Source: Microbacterium thalassium
Lineage (GTDB): Bacteria; Actinomycetota; Actinomycetes; Actinomycetales; Microbacteriaceae
Reading direction: 5' to 3'
NCBI RefSeq assembly: GCF_014208045.1
Contig: NZ_JACHML010000001.1
Span: 3,348,001-3,412,000 of the forward strand
Length of the DNA stretch: 64,000 nucleotides
Position 1 is the stretch's first letter. Each line of letters begins with the position of its first letter. The notes under the pieces are model-generated. The model did not search any database. It was not told the DNA's origin and worked only from the letters and a program-made list of their open reading frames with translations. The position numbers and the translations under genes are program-made. Of this stretch, positions 17,174 through 26,356 are shown piece after piece.

Positions 17174-18339
17174 AGCGCCTTCTCCTCGTTCAGGTCGTTC
17201 AGCGCCTCGATGGGCTCGTGCTCGGGGAGCGAATGCACAGCGTCGAGCGTCCGGTCCTCGTCGTCGACGGGCTCGAGCGTCTCGTCCAGCGGCAGCGCGC
17301 GGCCGCCGAAGAGCGCTGAGTCCTCCTTCGCCACGGGGTTCCAGCACGCATACAGGTGGCCGGGCTCGTGCTCCTTCAGCTCCGGCGCCTCATCGCACGC
17401 GTCCGTCGCCTTGGGGCAGCGCGGCGCGAACGGGCATCCGGCCGGCAGCGCGCTCAGGTCCGGCGGGTGCCCCCCGATCACCGTCAGCAGCGAGTGCGAC
17501 GGCGTCGACAGCTGCGGGATCGCGCCCAGCAGCGCCTTCGTGTACGGCATCCGCACGTTCTGGAAGAGCGTCTCGGTCTCAGCGTGCTCGACGGCCTGGC
17601 CGGCGTACATGACCATGACCTCGTCGGCGTAGCTCGCGGCCAGGCCCAGGTCGTGGCTGATCATGATGACGGCGGTGCCGAGCCGGTGCTGCAGGTCGGC
17701 GAGCAGCTCCATGATCTGGGCCTGCGTCGTCACGTCGAGCGCCGTCGTGGCCTCGTCCGCGATCAGCACTTTCGGATCGGCGGCGAGCGCGATCGCGATC
17801 ATGACGCGCTGGCGCATGCCGCCCGACAGCTGGTGCGGGTACTCGTGGAAGCGCCGCTCGGCCGCGGGCAGGCGCACGAGCTTGAGCAGCTCGACCGCGC
17901 GCGCCTCGGCCTCCTTCTTGCCCAGGTCGGTCTGCGTCCGCAGCGCCTCGGTGATCTGCGCCCCCACGCTCATCGTGGGGTTCAGCGACCGCGACGGGTC
18001 CTGGAAGACCATCGCGATGTCGCGTCCGCGGATCGAGCGCATCGACTTGTCGCTCTTGCCGACGAGCTCGACGTCGCCGAGCCGGGCGGAGCCGGTGATG
18101 AACGCGCTCGGGGGCAGCAGCCCCATGAGCGCGCGCACGCTGACGGACTTGCCCGAGCCGGACTCGCCGATGATGGCGAGCATGCGGCCGGCCTTCAGCT
18201 CGTAGGACAGCCCGTTGACGGCGTGGATCCGGCGGCCGCCTCGCGAGAAGGTGATCCGCAGGTCCTCGACCGTCAGAACGGTCTCGGGCTCGGTGGTGGT
18301 CGGGGTCGTCTCTGTCGTCATTCGATCCAGCACCTTCAT
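17170..18339 (-). CDS. Oligopeptide/dipeptide ABC transporter ATP-binding protein (OppD/DppD type)
   Basis: The 389-residue ATPase has Walker A GESGSGKSV, the signature LSGGMRQRVMIAIAL, Walker B VLIADEATTALD and the GCPFAPRCPKATDAC Cys motif of the family's C-terminal domain. It has an unusual 60-residue acidic tail. The ATG at 18339 overlaps the permease stop (ATGA); an internal ATG at 18321 is also possible. It works with the OppF-type partner encoded next. Confidence 0.93.
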   Translation of the reverse strand: MKVLDRMTTETTPTTTEPETVLTVEDLRITFSRGGRRIHAVNGLSYELKAGRMLAIIGESGSGKSVSVRALMGLLPPSAFITGSARLGDVELVGKSDKSMRSIRGRDIAMVFQDPSRSLNPTMSVGAQITEALRTQTDLGKKEAEARAVELLKLVRLPAAERRFHEYPHQLSGGMRQRVMIAIALAADPKVLIADEATTALDVTTQAQIMELLADLQHRLGTAVIMISHDLGLAASYADEVMVMYAGQAVEHAETETLFQNVRMPYTKALLGAIPQLSTPSHSLLTVIGGHPPDLSALPAGCPFAPRCPKATDACDEAPELKEHEPGHLYACWNPVAKEDSALFGGRALPLDETLEPVDDEDRTLDAVHSLPEHEPIEALNDLNEEKAL

Positions 18340-19226
18340 CGGCCGCTCATCTCGTCTCTCACGTTCTCGCCGAGCAGGTTGAACGCCAGCACGGTCACCA
18401 GCAGCGCCAGGCTCGGCCACAGCACCAGCAGCGGCGTGGCCGACAGCGACTGCTGCCCCTCGAAGATCATGTTGCCCCAGCTGGGGTCGGGTGCCGGGAT
18501 GCCCAGGCCGAGGAAGCTCAGGGCGCCTTCCGTCACGATCACGATCCCCATGCCCAGCAGCGCGAAGTTCAGCATCTGGGGCGTGATGTTCGGCGCGATG
18601 TGCCGGAACAGCACCCGCCAGGCGGGGCTCCCGCTCAGCTCGGCGGCCTGGATGAAGGGCATGTTCACCACGCGCAGCGCAGCGGACCGGGCGATACGTG
18701 CGACGGCGGGGATGCTGAACGCGCACAGCGCCAGGATCGTGTTCGGGAGGCTGGGGCCGAGGACCTGCGCGATCGCGATCGTCAGCACGAGCGACGGGAA
18801 CGCGATGAACACGTCGAGGACCCGCATGATGATCATGTCGGCGGTGCCGCCGAGGTAGCCGGACAGGGCGCCCATGCCGCCGCCGATCACCAGGCCGATC
18901 ACGTTGACGGCGATCGCGACCGTGAGCGACGCGCGTCCGCCGTAGATGAGCCGCGATAGGACGTCGTTGCCGTTGACGTCGGTGCCCAGCGGATGCCCGG
19001 GGCTGCCCGGCGGCAGCGCGCTGTCGAGCACGCTCCCGCCCACGGGAGCGGGGATCGGGAAGATGAACGGCCCCACGAAGCAGATGAACAGCAGCAGCGC
19101 GACGATGGCCGCGGGGATGCCGACCACCATCCGGCGGCGCCACTTGGCCCACAGGATGCTGCGCGCGGTCGTGTCGACGACCGGGACCAGCACCCGGGAG
19201 GTCGTTCCTACATCAGCGACTGCCAT
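18336..19226 (-). CDS. Oligopeptide/dipeptide ABC transporter permease (OppC/DppC type)
   Basis: The 296-residue permease has an N-terminal span (MVVGIPAAIVALLLFICFVGPFI), the LGTDVNGNDVLSRLIYGGRASL motif common to OppC/DppC proteins, and the EAA-type loop EGALSFLGLGIPAPDPSWG near the C-terminus. It forms the membrane channel with the OppB-type subunit, whose gene overlaps its start region. Confidence 0.93.
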   Translation of the reverse strand: MAVADVGTTSRVLVPVVDTTARSILWAKWRRRMVVGIPAAIVALLLFICFVGPFIFPIPAPVGGSVLDSALPPGSPGHPLGTDVNGNDVLSRLIYGGRASLTVAIAVNVIGLVIGGGMGALSGYLGGTADMIIMRVLDVFIAFPSLVLTIAIAQVLGPSLPNTILALCAFSIPAVARIARSAALRVVNMPFIQAAELSGSPAWRVLFRHIAPNITPQMLNFALLGMGIVIVTEGALSFLGLGIPAPDPSWGNMIFEGQQSLSATPLLVLWPSLALLVTVLAFNLLGENVRDEMSGR

Positions 19227-20256
19227 AGCGGATCCTCGGGTCTAGAACGGCGTACATGACATCGACGAACAGGTTGGCGAAGACCGCCACCGCCGCGAAG
19301 ATGAAGACGCAGATCTGCACGACGGCCACGTCGCGCGACATCGCGCCCTGGAGCATCAGCATGCCCATGCCGGGCATCGCGAAGATCTGCTCGATGATGA
19401 TGGTTCCGCCCACGAGCCCGCCGATGTTCAGGCCCACCAGGGTCAGCAGGCCGAACGAGGAGTTGCGGAACGCGTGGCTCCACAGGATCTTCCAGGGGGC
19501 GACGCCCTTCGCGCGGGCGGTGTCGATGTAGTCGGCGGAGTTGAGCTGCTCGACGAGGTCTCCGCGCAGGAACCTCGTGTAGAAGCACGCGATCGGGACA
19601 CCGAGTGCGAGCACCGGGAGGATCACCGATCTGAGGTTGGCCCACAGCCCTTCGTCGATCGGCACGTAGCCGATGGCCGGGAGCGTGCGCAGCATCACCG
19701 CGAACACGAGCACCAGGAGGAGGGCGAGCACGTAGTTGGGAACGGCCAGCAGCGTCATCGACAGCACCATCACGATGCGGTCGAAGAAGCCGCCGGGCTT
19801 GCGGGCGGCCAGCAGCGCGATCGGGACCGCGATCACCAGCGACACGAGGAAGGCGAGCAGGACGAGCTCCATCGTGACGGCCATCCGCTCGGCCAGCAGG
19901 GTCGAGACCTGCTGGCCGCTCACCGACGACCGGCCGAGGTCGCCGGTGACGAACCCGCCCAGCCACGACAGGTACCGCTCCACCGGAGGACGGTCGAGGC
20001 CGAGCCGCTTGCGGACGGCCTCGACCTCCTCCGGGGTGGCGTCCATGCCGGCCTGCTGCTGGGCGACGTCGCCGGGCATCGCCTCGAGAAGGGCGAAGAC
20101 CAGGATGCTGATCGCGAACAGCAGCGGGATGGCGATGAGGACGCGCCGCGCGATGAGGCGCAGGAGGGGCGACGCGGCCACCCGGCCGAGGAGCCCTGCG
20201 GGCGCCTCGGTCCGGATGGACGTCGTCGTCTCTTCGACGGTGCGGGTGTCAGTCAC
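19213..20256 (-). CDS. Oligopeptide/dipeptide ABC transporter permease (OppB/DppB type)
   Basis: The 347-residue permease has the OppB layout: an N-terminal span after LRLIARRVLIAIPLL, the large external loop carrying EAMPGDVAQQ, and the DYIDTARAKGV(A) cytoplasmic loop that contacts the ATPases. GTG 20256 overlaps the end of the binding-protein gene by 8 nt, so translation is coupled. Confidence 0.92.
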   Translation of the reverse strand: MTDTRTVEETTTSIRTEAPAGLLGRVAASPLLRLIARRVLIAIPLLFAISILVFALLEAMPGDVAQQQAGMDATPEEVEAVRKRLGLDRPPVERYLSWLGGFVTGDLGRSSVSGQQVSTLLAERMAVTMELVLLAFLVSLVIAVPIALLAARKPGGFFDRIVMVLSMTLLAVPNYVLALLLVLVFAVMLRTLPAIGYVPIDEGLWANLRSVILPVLALGVPIACFYTRFLRGDLVEQLNSADYIDTARAKGVAPWKILWSHAFRNSSFGLLTLVGLNIGGLVGGTIIIEQIFAMPGMGMLMLQGAMSRDVAVVQICVFIFAAVAVFANLFVDVMYAVLDPRIRYGSR

Positions 20257-22000
20257 TCTCGACCCAGACCCGGTCGTACAGCACACCCTCGTTCACGGCG
20301 AGAGCCGGGATGGGGGTGCTCAGACCCGGACCGTACACGCCCTCACGGACGACCTGGGCCGGGGTGAACGCCATGCCGAACGGGGCGAGGGCCTCGTCGG
20401 AGATGTACTTGGCGATCTCGTCGTAGTACATCTTGCGCTCGTCGTCGTCGATCGTGCTGACCGCAGCGGCCAGCAGGTCGTCGAGCTCGGTGGTCGCGCC
20501 CTCCTCGGCCGGCAGCGGTGCACCGCTGAACGGAGACGTCGAGCCGAAGCGGACGCTCACGCCGATGCCCACCGAGGGGTCCCACGCTCCCGCGGTCTGC
20601 AGCATCGCCTGCCACTGACCGCCGAGGAAGTCGTTGATCACGTCGCCCAGGGGCTGCGCGGTGATCTCGACGTCGATGCCGGCTTCCTTCCACTGCGTCT
20701 GCAGGGCGGTGTTGACCGAGCGGGCGGTGACGATGTCGGTCGTGCCGAGGGTGACCGTCAGGCCTCCCAGCTCTTCGACGAGCGCCTTGGCCTTGTCGAG
20801 GTCGTACTCGCGGTAGCCGTCGACCTCGGGGTTCCAGAACAGACCGCCGGATGCGGTGAACGACTGGCTCATCTCACCGTCGCCCTTGAACAGACCCTCG
20901 TTGATGGCCGCGAAGTCGGTGGCGTAGTAGACCGCCTCGCGCGCCTTGATGTCGTCGAACGGAGCGACCCGCGTGTTGAGCTGGACCACGTACGGCGACG
21001 TCGGGACGCCGGGGTAGACCGCCACGTCGGGGTTGTTCTGCGCCTCCTGGATCAGCGTGACCGCCGACAGGCCCTCGATGACGTCTCCCTGGCCGGCGAG
21101 CAGCGTCTGGTACGCGACCTGGTCGCCGCCGACCGACTGGAAGTTGATCGCGTCGAGATAGGGCAGCCCGTCCTTGAAGTAGTCGGGGTTCTTCTCGAGC
21201 TCGAGGCGGTCGCTCATGCTGTCGGACGTGATGATGAACGGTCCCGCGCCCACCGGCATGAGGCTGAAGTCCTCGGCGCCCATCTCGGCGTAGGCCGAGG
21301 GCGAGGCGATGAGGTTCAGGGCGCTCGCCGGGAACCCGTTGACGAGCGAGCCGTCCACGGCCGTGAGCTTCATCTGCACGGTGAGGTCGTCGACGGCCTG
21401 GATGGCGGCGAGGTGACCCATCACGGTCGCCTCGTCGACGTCCGCGGGCAGTGCCGCCCACAGGCTGTCCATGAACTCGTCGCTCAGGTCGGGAGCCTCC
21501 CCGGTGGTGTCCAGCTGCAGGCGCGGGGCGCCGGTGCTGCCGGAGTTGAGCAGGCGGATCCAGTTCCACACCACCGCGTCGGCGTCCATCGCCGTGCCGT
21601 CGGTGAACGTGATGCCGTCGCGCAGCGTGACCGTCAGCGTCAGGCCCTCGTCGGTCCACTCGTAGCCCTCGGCCTGGTTGGACTCGATGCGGGCGTTGAG
21701 CCCGTCATCGTCGGCTTCGAGGGTGAACAGGCCGCCGAAGATGGCCGCGTTCTGGGGCAGGTTCGCCCCTGTCGTGTTGCTGGTGGCGGGGTCGAGGCCC
21801 GTGGCCCAACCGCCGGCGAAGCCGGAGTCGAGCAGGACCGTGATCTCGCCGCCGGACTGCGGTTCGCCGCTGGAGGTTCCTCCGTCGGTGCCTCCGCCGT
21901 CCGATGTGCATGCCGCCGTCGAGATGCCGAGGCCCACGACGATCGCGAGCGATGTGATCAGCCGCGCCGCTGACCTTCCGCCCTTCCGAATACTCTTCAT
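20249..22000 (-). CDS. ABC transporter substrate-binding lipoprotein, family 5 (peptide/nickel type)
   Basis: The 583-residue protein has a lipoprotein signal (KSIRKGG, a hydrophobic core, then ISTAAC with lipidated C31) and the family 5 solute-binding fold (TVTLRDGITFTDGTAMDADAVVWNW; YPGVPTSPYVVQLNTRVAPFDDIKAREAV). It captures substrate outside the membrane for the permeases encoded downstream. ATG 22000 has a strong GGGGAG site. Family 5 proteins bind peptides, nickel chelates, opines and other solutes. Its position downstream of a catabolic operon suggests it imports that pathway's substrate. Confidence 0.92.
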   Translation of the reverse strand: MKSIRKGGRSAARLITSLAIVVGLGISTAACTSDGGGTDGGTSSGEPQSGGEITVLLDSGFAGGWATGLDPATSNTTGANLPQNAAIFGGLFTLEADDDGLNARIESNQAEGYEWTDEGLTLTVTLRDGITFTDGTAMDADAVVWNWIRLLNSGSTGAPRLQLDTTGEAPDLSDEFMDSLWAALPADVDEATVMGHLAAIQAVDDLTVQMKLTAVDGSLVNGFPASALNLIASPSAYAEMGAEDFSLMPVGAGPFIITSDSMSDRLELEKNPDYFKDGLPYLDAINFQSVGGDQVAYQTLLAGQGDVIEGLSAVTLIQEAQNNPDVAVYPGVPTSPYVVQLNTRVAPFDDIKAREAVYYATDFAAINEGLFKGDGEMSQSFTASGGLFWNPEVDGYREYDLDKAKALVEELGGLTVTLGTTDIVTARSVNTALQTQWKEAGIDVEITAQPLGDVINDFLGGQWQAMLQTAGAWDPSVGIGVSVRFGSTSPFSGAPLPAEEGATTELDDLLAAAVSTIDDDERKMYYDEIAKYISDEALAPFGMAFTPAQVVREGVYGPGLSTPIPALAVNEGVLYDRVWVESD

Positions 22001-22055
22001 GTGACGCTCCCCTTGGACTGAGGGTTGTTGGTCGCGACCGCGGGTGCGAGTCGCC

Positions 22056-22073
22056 GAGTCCCTCGTTGGACTC
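22056..22073. promoter_or_regulatory. Inverted repeat upstream of the ABC importer operon
   Basis: GAGTCC and GGACTC flank a 6-bp spacer about 60 bp before the binding-protein start. It is a candidate operator. Weak TTCC half-sites resembling the IclR boxes found at 30.9 and 34.9 kb also occur nearby (22091-22140), without a full palindrome. Confidence 0.35.
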
Positions 22074-22185
22074 TCTGCCCGTCGCCGGGCTTCCTGGGAA
22101 GTCTCGTCCAGTGCCAGGGCGCCTTCCATGCGGTTTCCGCCCGACGAAAGAACGCCCGGGGACCGGCGATCCGGCGCCGCACGCG

Positions 22186-22226
22186 ACGACGCTCCACCCC
22201 CTCTCGGGAAGGGGATGGAGCGTCGT
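22186..22226 (-). terminator. Hairpin after the amidohydrolase gene
   Basis: The arms ACGACGCTCCACCCC (22186-22200) and GGGGATGGAGCGTCGT (22211-22226) pair over 15 bp with a single bulge around a 10-nt loop. The hairpin lies 24-64 nt after the amidohydrolase stop, with no long T tract. It probably ends or attenuates the leftward catabolic operon before the importer genes. Confidence 0.65.
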
Positions 22227-22249
22227 GACAGGCTCGGCGAACGCGCCTC

Positions 22250-23284
22250 TCAGGCCGTCGCGACCGCCTCGGCGAGCGGCAGATCCGCGGCCTCGCGGCC
22301 GAGCCACCGCATCGCGTTGCGCCAGGCGATGTCCTGCCACTGGTCGTCGGGCAGGTCCATCGACTTCAGCGTCTTGGCCGCCGGCTCCTCGCGGAGCATG
22401 GCTGGGAAGTCGGACCCGACCAGCAGCCGGTCGGCGCCGAGCAGATCGACCAGGTACTGGATCGTACGGCGGTCGAACACCATCGAGTCGTAGTAGAACC
22501 GGCGCGCGTACTCCAGCGGCGACGGGCCGTCATCGGGCATGACGGCGCGCCCGAGGTCGCGGGGCTCCTCGTTCCAGGATCCGCCCCAGAAGTAGTTGGC
22601 GCGCGGCAGCATCATGGCGAAGCCGCCGGCGGCGTGGCTGAACGAGATCTTCAGGTTCGGGCACGCGGCCGCGGTGCCGCCGAGGATGAGCGACGCCGCC
22701 GCGTACATGCCCTCGATTCCGACCACGTACGTGCCCATCGCGCTGAACGGCAGCCGGTCGCTGGGTGAGGGCATCGCGTGGACGAACAGCGGCAGGTCGA
22801 GCCGCTCGAGCTCCTGGAAGAACGGCAGGAACTTCTCGTCGCCGATGGAGCTGCCGAGGATGTTGGAGGCGATCTCGACGCCGGCGAGACCCTGCTCCTT
22901 GATCGCCGCCAGTTCGGCGGTCGCGGCATCCGGATCCTGCATCGGGACCATGCCGAGCGCGATGATCCGGTCGGGTGCGTGCGAGCTGAGCTCGGCGGCG
23001 ACGTCGTTCACGTGCCGCGAGAGCGCGAGTCCGTCCGCCGCCGGCAGGTCGTAGCGCAGCAGCGGGGGCATGGGGCTGACGACCTCGGCGTCGACGCCGG
23101 AGGCGTCCATCGCCTCGAGGCGGCGCTCCGCCTGCCAGAAGACCTCCTTGGCGGGGAAGCGCATCTGATCGAAGACGAGGAGGCGATCGGTGCTGCCCTC
23201 GATGGGCTCCATGTGCGGGAAGCACGCCGGGGCGTCCTCGGGGTAGTCGTGGGGCAGAAGATGCGCGTGGGCGTCGATGATCAC
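22250..23284 (-). CDS. Amidohydrolase family protein (ACMSD-like)
   Basis: The 344-residue product is an amidohydrolase-2 (TIM-barrel) enzyme. It starts with the metal motif DAHAHLLPHDYP (H6, H8) and keeps HAMPSPSDRLPF, KISFSHAAGGFAMMLPRANYFWG and the catalytic-Asp region LLVGSDFPAM. Close families are aminocarboxymuconate-semialdehyde decarboxylase and resorcylate-type decarboxylases, so non-oxidative decarboxylation or hydrolysis of a ring or enol acid is plausible. GTG 23284 is the start. It is the last gene of the leftward catabolic operon. Confidence 0.88.
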   Translation of the reverse strand: MIIDAHAHLLPHDYPEDAPACFPHMEPIEGSTDRLLVFDQMRFPAKEVFWQAERRLEAMDASGVDAEVVSPMPPLLRYDLPAADGLALSRHVNDVAAELSSHAPDRIIALGMVPMQDPDAATAELAAIKEQGLAGVEIASNILGSSIGDEKFLPFFQELERLDLPLFVHAMPSPSDRLPFSAMGTYVVGIEGMYAAASLILGGTAAACPNLKISFSHAAGGFAMMLPRANYFWGGSWNEEPRDLGRAVMPDDGPSPLEYARRFYYDSMVFDRRTIQYLVDLLGADRLLVGSDFPAMLREEPAAKTLKSMDLPDDQWQDIAWRNAMRWLGREAADLPLAEAVATA

Positions 23285-23303
23285 AGGCGGGGCCTTTCTT
23301 CGG

Positions 23304-24410
23304 TCAGGCGAAGCTGGGGTGGACGGAGACGTGGATCGCGGACTTGTCCTCGGTCTCGCCGGCGAGGGTCTCGATGGCGAGACCCACGTCGTCGAGGCCG
23401 AACGTGTGCGTGTGCAGCTTCTCGAGCGGGAAGCGGCCCGACTCCAGCAGCGCGATGGCCTTCTTGTTCGCCGTCGCGTCGACGCCGAAGGCGCCCTTGA
23501 CCGTGATCGCGCGGTTGATGATGAGGTCGGTGACGAGCGGGATCTCGCGCTGACCCTTGAGACCCGCGAGCACGACGCGCCCGCCGTGGCGCACGCTCTT
23601 GAGGGCGTCGGTGATGGGTCCCCCCGCCATCGGGGTGAGGTCGAGCGCGACGTCGACGCCGCGGCCGCCGGTGAGCTCCATGACCGCGTCGGCGGTGTCG
23701 GGCGCATCCTCGCCGCCGACCGTCAGCGTGTGGTCGGCGCCCAGCTCCCGCGCGATCGCGAGCTTGTGCGCATCCGATTCCAGTCCGGTGACGATGACCT
23801 GTCCGGCGCCCGCCGCCTTCGCCGCGATCACCGCGGCGAGGCCCCGCTGACCGGAGCCGAGCACGAGCATCGTGTCGCCGAGCCCCACCTCGCCGAGGTC
23901 GACGGCCCACCGCACTCCGGCGCCGAGCGGGTTGTACATCGCCGCGATCTCGGCCGGCAGGTTCTTGTCGATCTTGTGGACGACCGAGTTCGGCGAGATG
24001 TAGAGGTACTCGGCGAACCCGCCCCACAGGCTCGGGCTGACCTCGATGCCGGTCACGCCGTGGCCGTACTTGCGGAAGCGGCACGCCTGGTAGTTGCCGG
24101 TCAGGCAGTCCTCGCACGCGCGGCACGGCACGATCACCTCGAGCGCAACGCGGTCGCCGACCTGGACGCCCCACCGCTCGGCGGCGCGCTCCCCCAGCTC
24201 CTCGATGATGCCCATCGGCTCGTGCCCGGGGATGAACGGGTTCGGGTTCATGCCCATGTGACCGCGGTAGATCTCGACGTCGCTGCCGCAGATGCCGTTG
24301 GCCTCCACGCGCATGAGACCGTCGTCGGGGCCGATCACGGGCCGCGGGAACTCTCGCATCTCGATCTGCCGGGGGCCGGTCTGCACGGCCGCGCGCACCA
24401 TCTCCACCAT
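23304..24410 (-). CDS. Zinc-dependent MDR alcohol/polyol dehydrogenase
   Basis: The 368-residue enzyme has catalytic zinc ligands C41 and H63 (ICGSD; PGHEPMG), structural zinc cysteines C96, C99, C102 and C110, and a Rossmann motif VLGSGQRGLAAV. It belongs to the threonine/sorbitol dehydrogenase-like branch of zinc MDRs, distinct from the two NDMA-type dehydrogenases upstream in the same operon. It likely oxidises a secondary alcohol intermediate with NAD(P). The substrate is unknown. Confidence 0.9.
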   Translation of the reverse strand: MVEMVRAAVQTGPRQIEMREFPRPVIGPDDGLMRVEANGICGSDVEIYRGHMGMNPNPFIPGHEPMGIIEELGERAAERWGVQVGDRVALEVIVPCRACEDCLTGNYQACRFRKYGHGVTGIEVSPSLWGGFAEYLYISPNSVVHKIDKNLPAEIAAMYNPLGAGVRWAVDLGEVGLGDTMLVLGSGQRGLAAVIAAKAAGAGQVIVTGLESDAHKLAIARELGADHTLTVGGEDAPDTADAVMELTGGRGVDVALDLTPMAGGPITDALKSVRHGGRVVLAGLKGQREIPLVTDLIINRAITVKGAFGVDATANKKAIALLESGRFPLEKLHTHTFGLDDVGLAIETLAGETEDKSAIHVSVHPSFA

Positions 24411-24437
24411 GTGTGTCTCGTCTCTTCGTCGGGTCTG

Positions 24438-25301
24438 TCAGACCGTGGCCGGAATGCTCTTGGGGACCGAGGTGATGGGCGGTCCCGGCGGGAAGTAGCT
24501 GGGCGGCCCGCCGTCGACGGCGAGGATCTGGCCGGTGATCCAGCGGGCCCGGTCGCTCAGCAGGAACAGGGTGGCGTGGGCGATGTCCCACGCCGAGCCC
24601 TCGGTCTTGAGCGTCGTGGACTGGCGACGCGGTTCCCGCATGCTCTCGTCCATGTTCGCCGCGGCGAATGCGCCCCAGATCGCACCTACCTCGACGCAGT
24701 TGACGCGGATGCCCTGGGGTCCGAGCGTCGTGGCGGCGCCCTCGGTGAAATTCTCGATCCCCGCCTTCGCGACGCAGTAGGGCATGCCCGGCCCGCGGGC
24801 GCGGACGCCCACCGACGAGATGTTGACGATGGCGCTGCCGCGCGGCAGCACGGGCACGGCATGCCGCGTGATGTGCCACGCGGACTTCAGGTTGATGTCG
24901 ATGAGCTCCTCGAAGCGCTCGGGCGTGACCTCGAAGATGCCCGCGCGGTCGCCGCTGGCGACGTTGTTGACGAGCGTGTCGAGGGCGCCGAAGCGGTCGA
25001 TCACCTCGGCGATCGCACGCTCGCACGCCACGTCGTCTGTGACGTCGGCCACCAGCGGGATCGCCACGCCGCCGGCGGCCCGGATGCGCGCGACCGTCCG
25101 GTCGGCGGCCTCGGCCGACCGGTCCAGGACCGCGACGCGCGCGCCGTGGGCGGCGAGCAGCCGCGCGATGGCGTAGCCGACGCCGGGAAGATCGCCGTTC
25201 TGGCCCGCTCCCGTGACGAGTGCGGTGCGCCCGGCCATCCACTCCTCGCCGACGCCGGCGAGCGGGTCCTCCAGCGCCGGGTTCGGCGTGAGCGGGCTCA
25301 C
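24438..25301 (-). CDS. SDR family oxidoreductase
   Basis: The 287-residue product is a classical short-chain dehydrogenase: TGAGQNGDLPGVGYAIA cofactor motif (with a 5-residue insertion compared with TGxxxGxG), LVNNVASG, and catalytic Ser plus YCVAKAG (YxxxK). The insertion in the cofactor loop resembles coenzyme-sequestering SDR variants; whether mycofactocin couples to it is unknown. GTG 25301 overlaps the upstream stop (GTGA). Confidence 0.88.
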   Translation of the reverse strand: MSPLTPNPALEDPLAGVGEEWMAGRTALVTGAGQNGDLPGVGYAIARLLAAHGARVAVLDRSAEAADRTVARIRAAGGVAIPLVADVTDDVACERAIAEVIDRFGALDTLVNNVASGDRAGIFEVTPERFEELIDINLKSAWHITRHAVPVLPRGSAIVNISSVGVRARGPGMPYCVAKAGIENFTEGAATTLGPQGIRVNCVEVGAIWGAFAAANMDESMREPRRQSTTLKTEGSAWDIAHATLFLLSDRARWITGQILAVDGGPPSYFPPGPPITSVPKSIPATV

Positions 25302-26356
25302 GCTCCGGCTCCCTCGATCGGGACCGAGGTGCCCGACCAGTCGGCGAAGTACCGCACGACCATCGAGATGCCGGCCGTCCGCGCGCCCGCGACCGCGACG
25401 ATGACGCCGCGCTCGGCGCCCTCGGGGATGGTCCTCTGGAACACGTCCGAGCCCTCGCCGTCGCCGGGACGCCGCACGCCCTCCTCGGCGAGGTCCTTGC
25501 CCGCGCGCGCGAGTGCGTCGGTGGTGCGACCGGAGTGCTCGGCCAGCCAGTTCTGCACGTCCTCGCGGCTGTAGCCGGCGCCGGCGAGCAGGTTGGCGTG
25601 CTCCGGGCACAGGATGACCCCCGCGCCCGCGTGCTTGAAGATCCACGAGCCCGACCGGCCGATCGTGTCGGCGAAGTCCGCCAGCAGCTGCTCCGGGTCG
25701 GTGGTGTGCCGGTTGTCGACGTACTCGCACGTGCGCAGGAGCGTCGTGGTGACGGCGTTGCCGGGAGTGCCGAGGCTCGCCGCCAGCGGCTCCCACGGGC
25801 TCTCCTCCTCGTTCTCGCCGAAGCAGATCGACCATCGGCCGGGAAGGCCCTGCGTCGCCTGCTCGAGCTCGTGCGGGACGACGCCGAAGGCGTTGCGGAC
25901 GATGAGCCCGATGGCGCGCGCCACCGTCGCGTTCGGCCGGAAGCCCGGACCGAAGACGCCGCCGGTGCTGTTGAAGCCGAGCTCCTCGCGGATCGGCCCG
26001 TTGACGATGATGAGCGGTGCCGGGCCGCTGGTGGACTGCCACCCGCCGCCCTTCGCCGCGCGCTCGCGCATGAGCGCGTCCCACGCGGCCAGCACGACCG
26101 GGAAGTACTCGGGCTTGCAGCCGGCCATCGCGGCGTTGATCGCGGCGAGCTCGACCGTCACCTCGCGGTCGACCTGGGGCATGTGCCCGATGACCTCGTC
26201 CGCGGCGCGGCTCGTGGTCGCGAGGAACCGGTCCACGAGCGGCCGCGTGGCCGGCACCAGGGGCAGGCCGTCCGACCATCCCTGCTCGTAGCAGTGCTCG
26301 ATCGCGGCCTGCGCGACGTCCGGGTCGAGTTCGACGGCGGTGCCCGCGGCGCTCAT
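25298..26356 (-). CDS. Uncharacterised partner of UGSC-type protein
   Basis: The 352-residue soluble protein belongs to no enzyme family I can name. Visible features include HCYEQGWSDGLPLVPAT near the N-terminus, the Cys in AGCKPEYFP, STSGPAPLIIVNGP, the CPEHANLLA motif around residue 260, and a Gly-rich C-terminus (GVIVAVAGARTAG). Its ATG overlaps the stop of the UGSC-type gene (ATGA), so the two are almost certainly made in fixed ratio and may form a complex. Such pairs accompany UGSC proteins elsewhere as far as I recall; the function is not established. Confidence 0.7.
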   Translation of the reverse strand: MSAAGTAVELDPDVAQAAIEHCYEQGWSDGLPLVPATRPLVDRFLATTSRAADEVIGHMPQVDREVTVELAAINAAMAGCKPEYFPVVLAAWDALMRERAAKGGGWQSTSGPAPLIIVNGPIREELGFNSTGGVFGPGFRPNATVARAIGLIVRNAFGVVPHELEQATQGLPGRWSICFGENEEESPWEPLAASLGTPGNAVTTTLLRTCEYVDNRHTTDPEQLLADFADTIGRSGSWIFKHAGAGVILCPEHANLLAGAGYSREDVQNWLAEHSGRTTDALARAGKDLAEEGVRRPGDGEGSDVFQRTIPEGAERGVIVAVAGARTAGISMVVRYFADWSGTSVPIEGAGA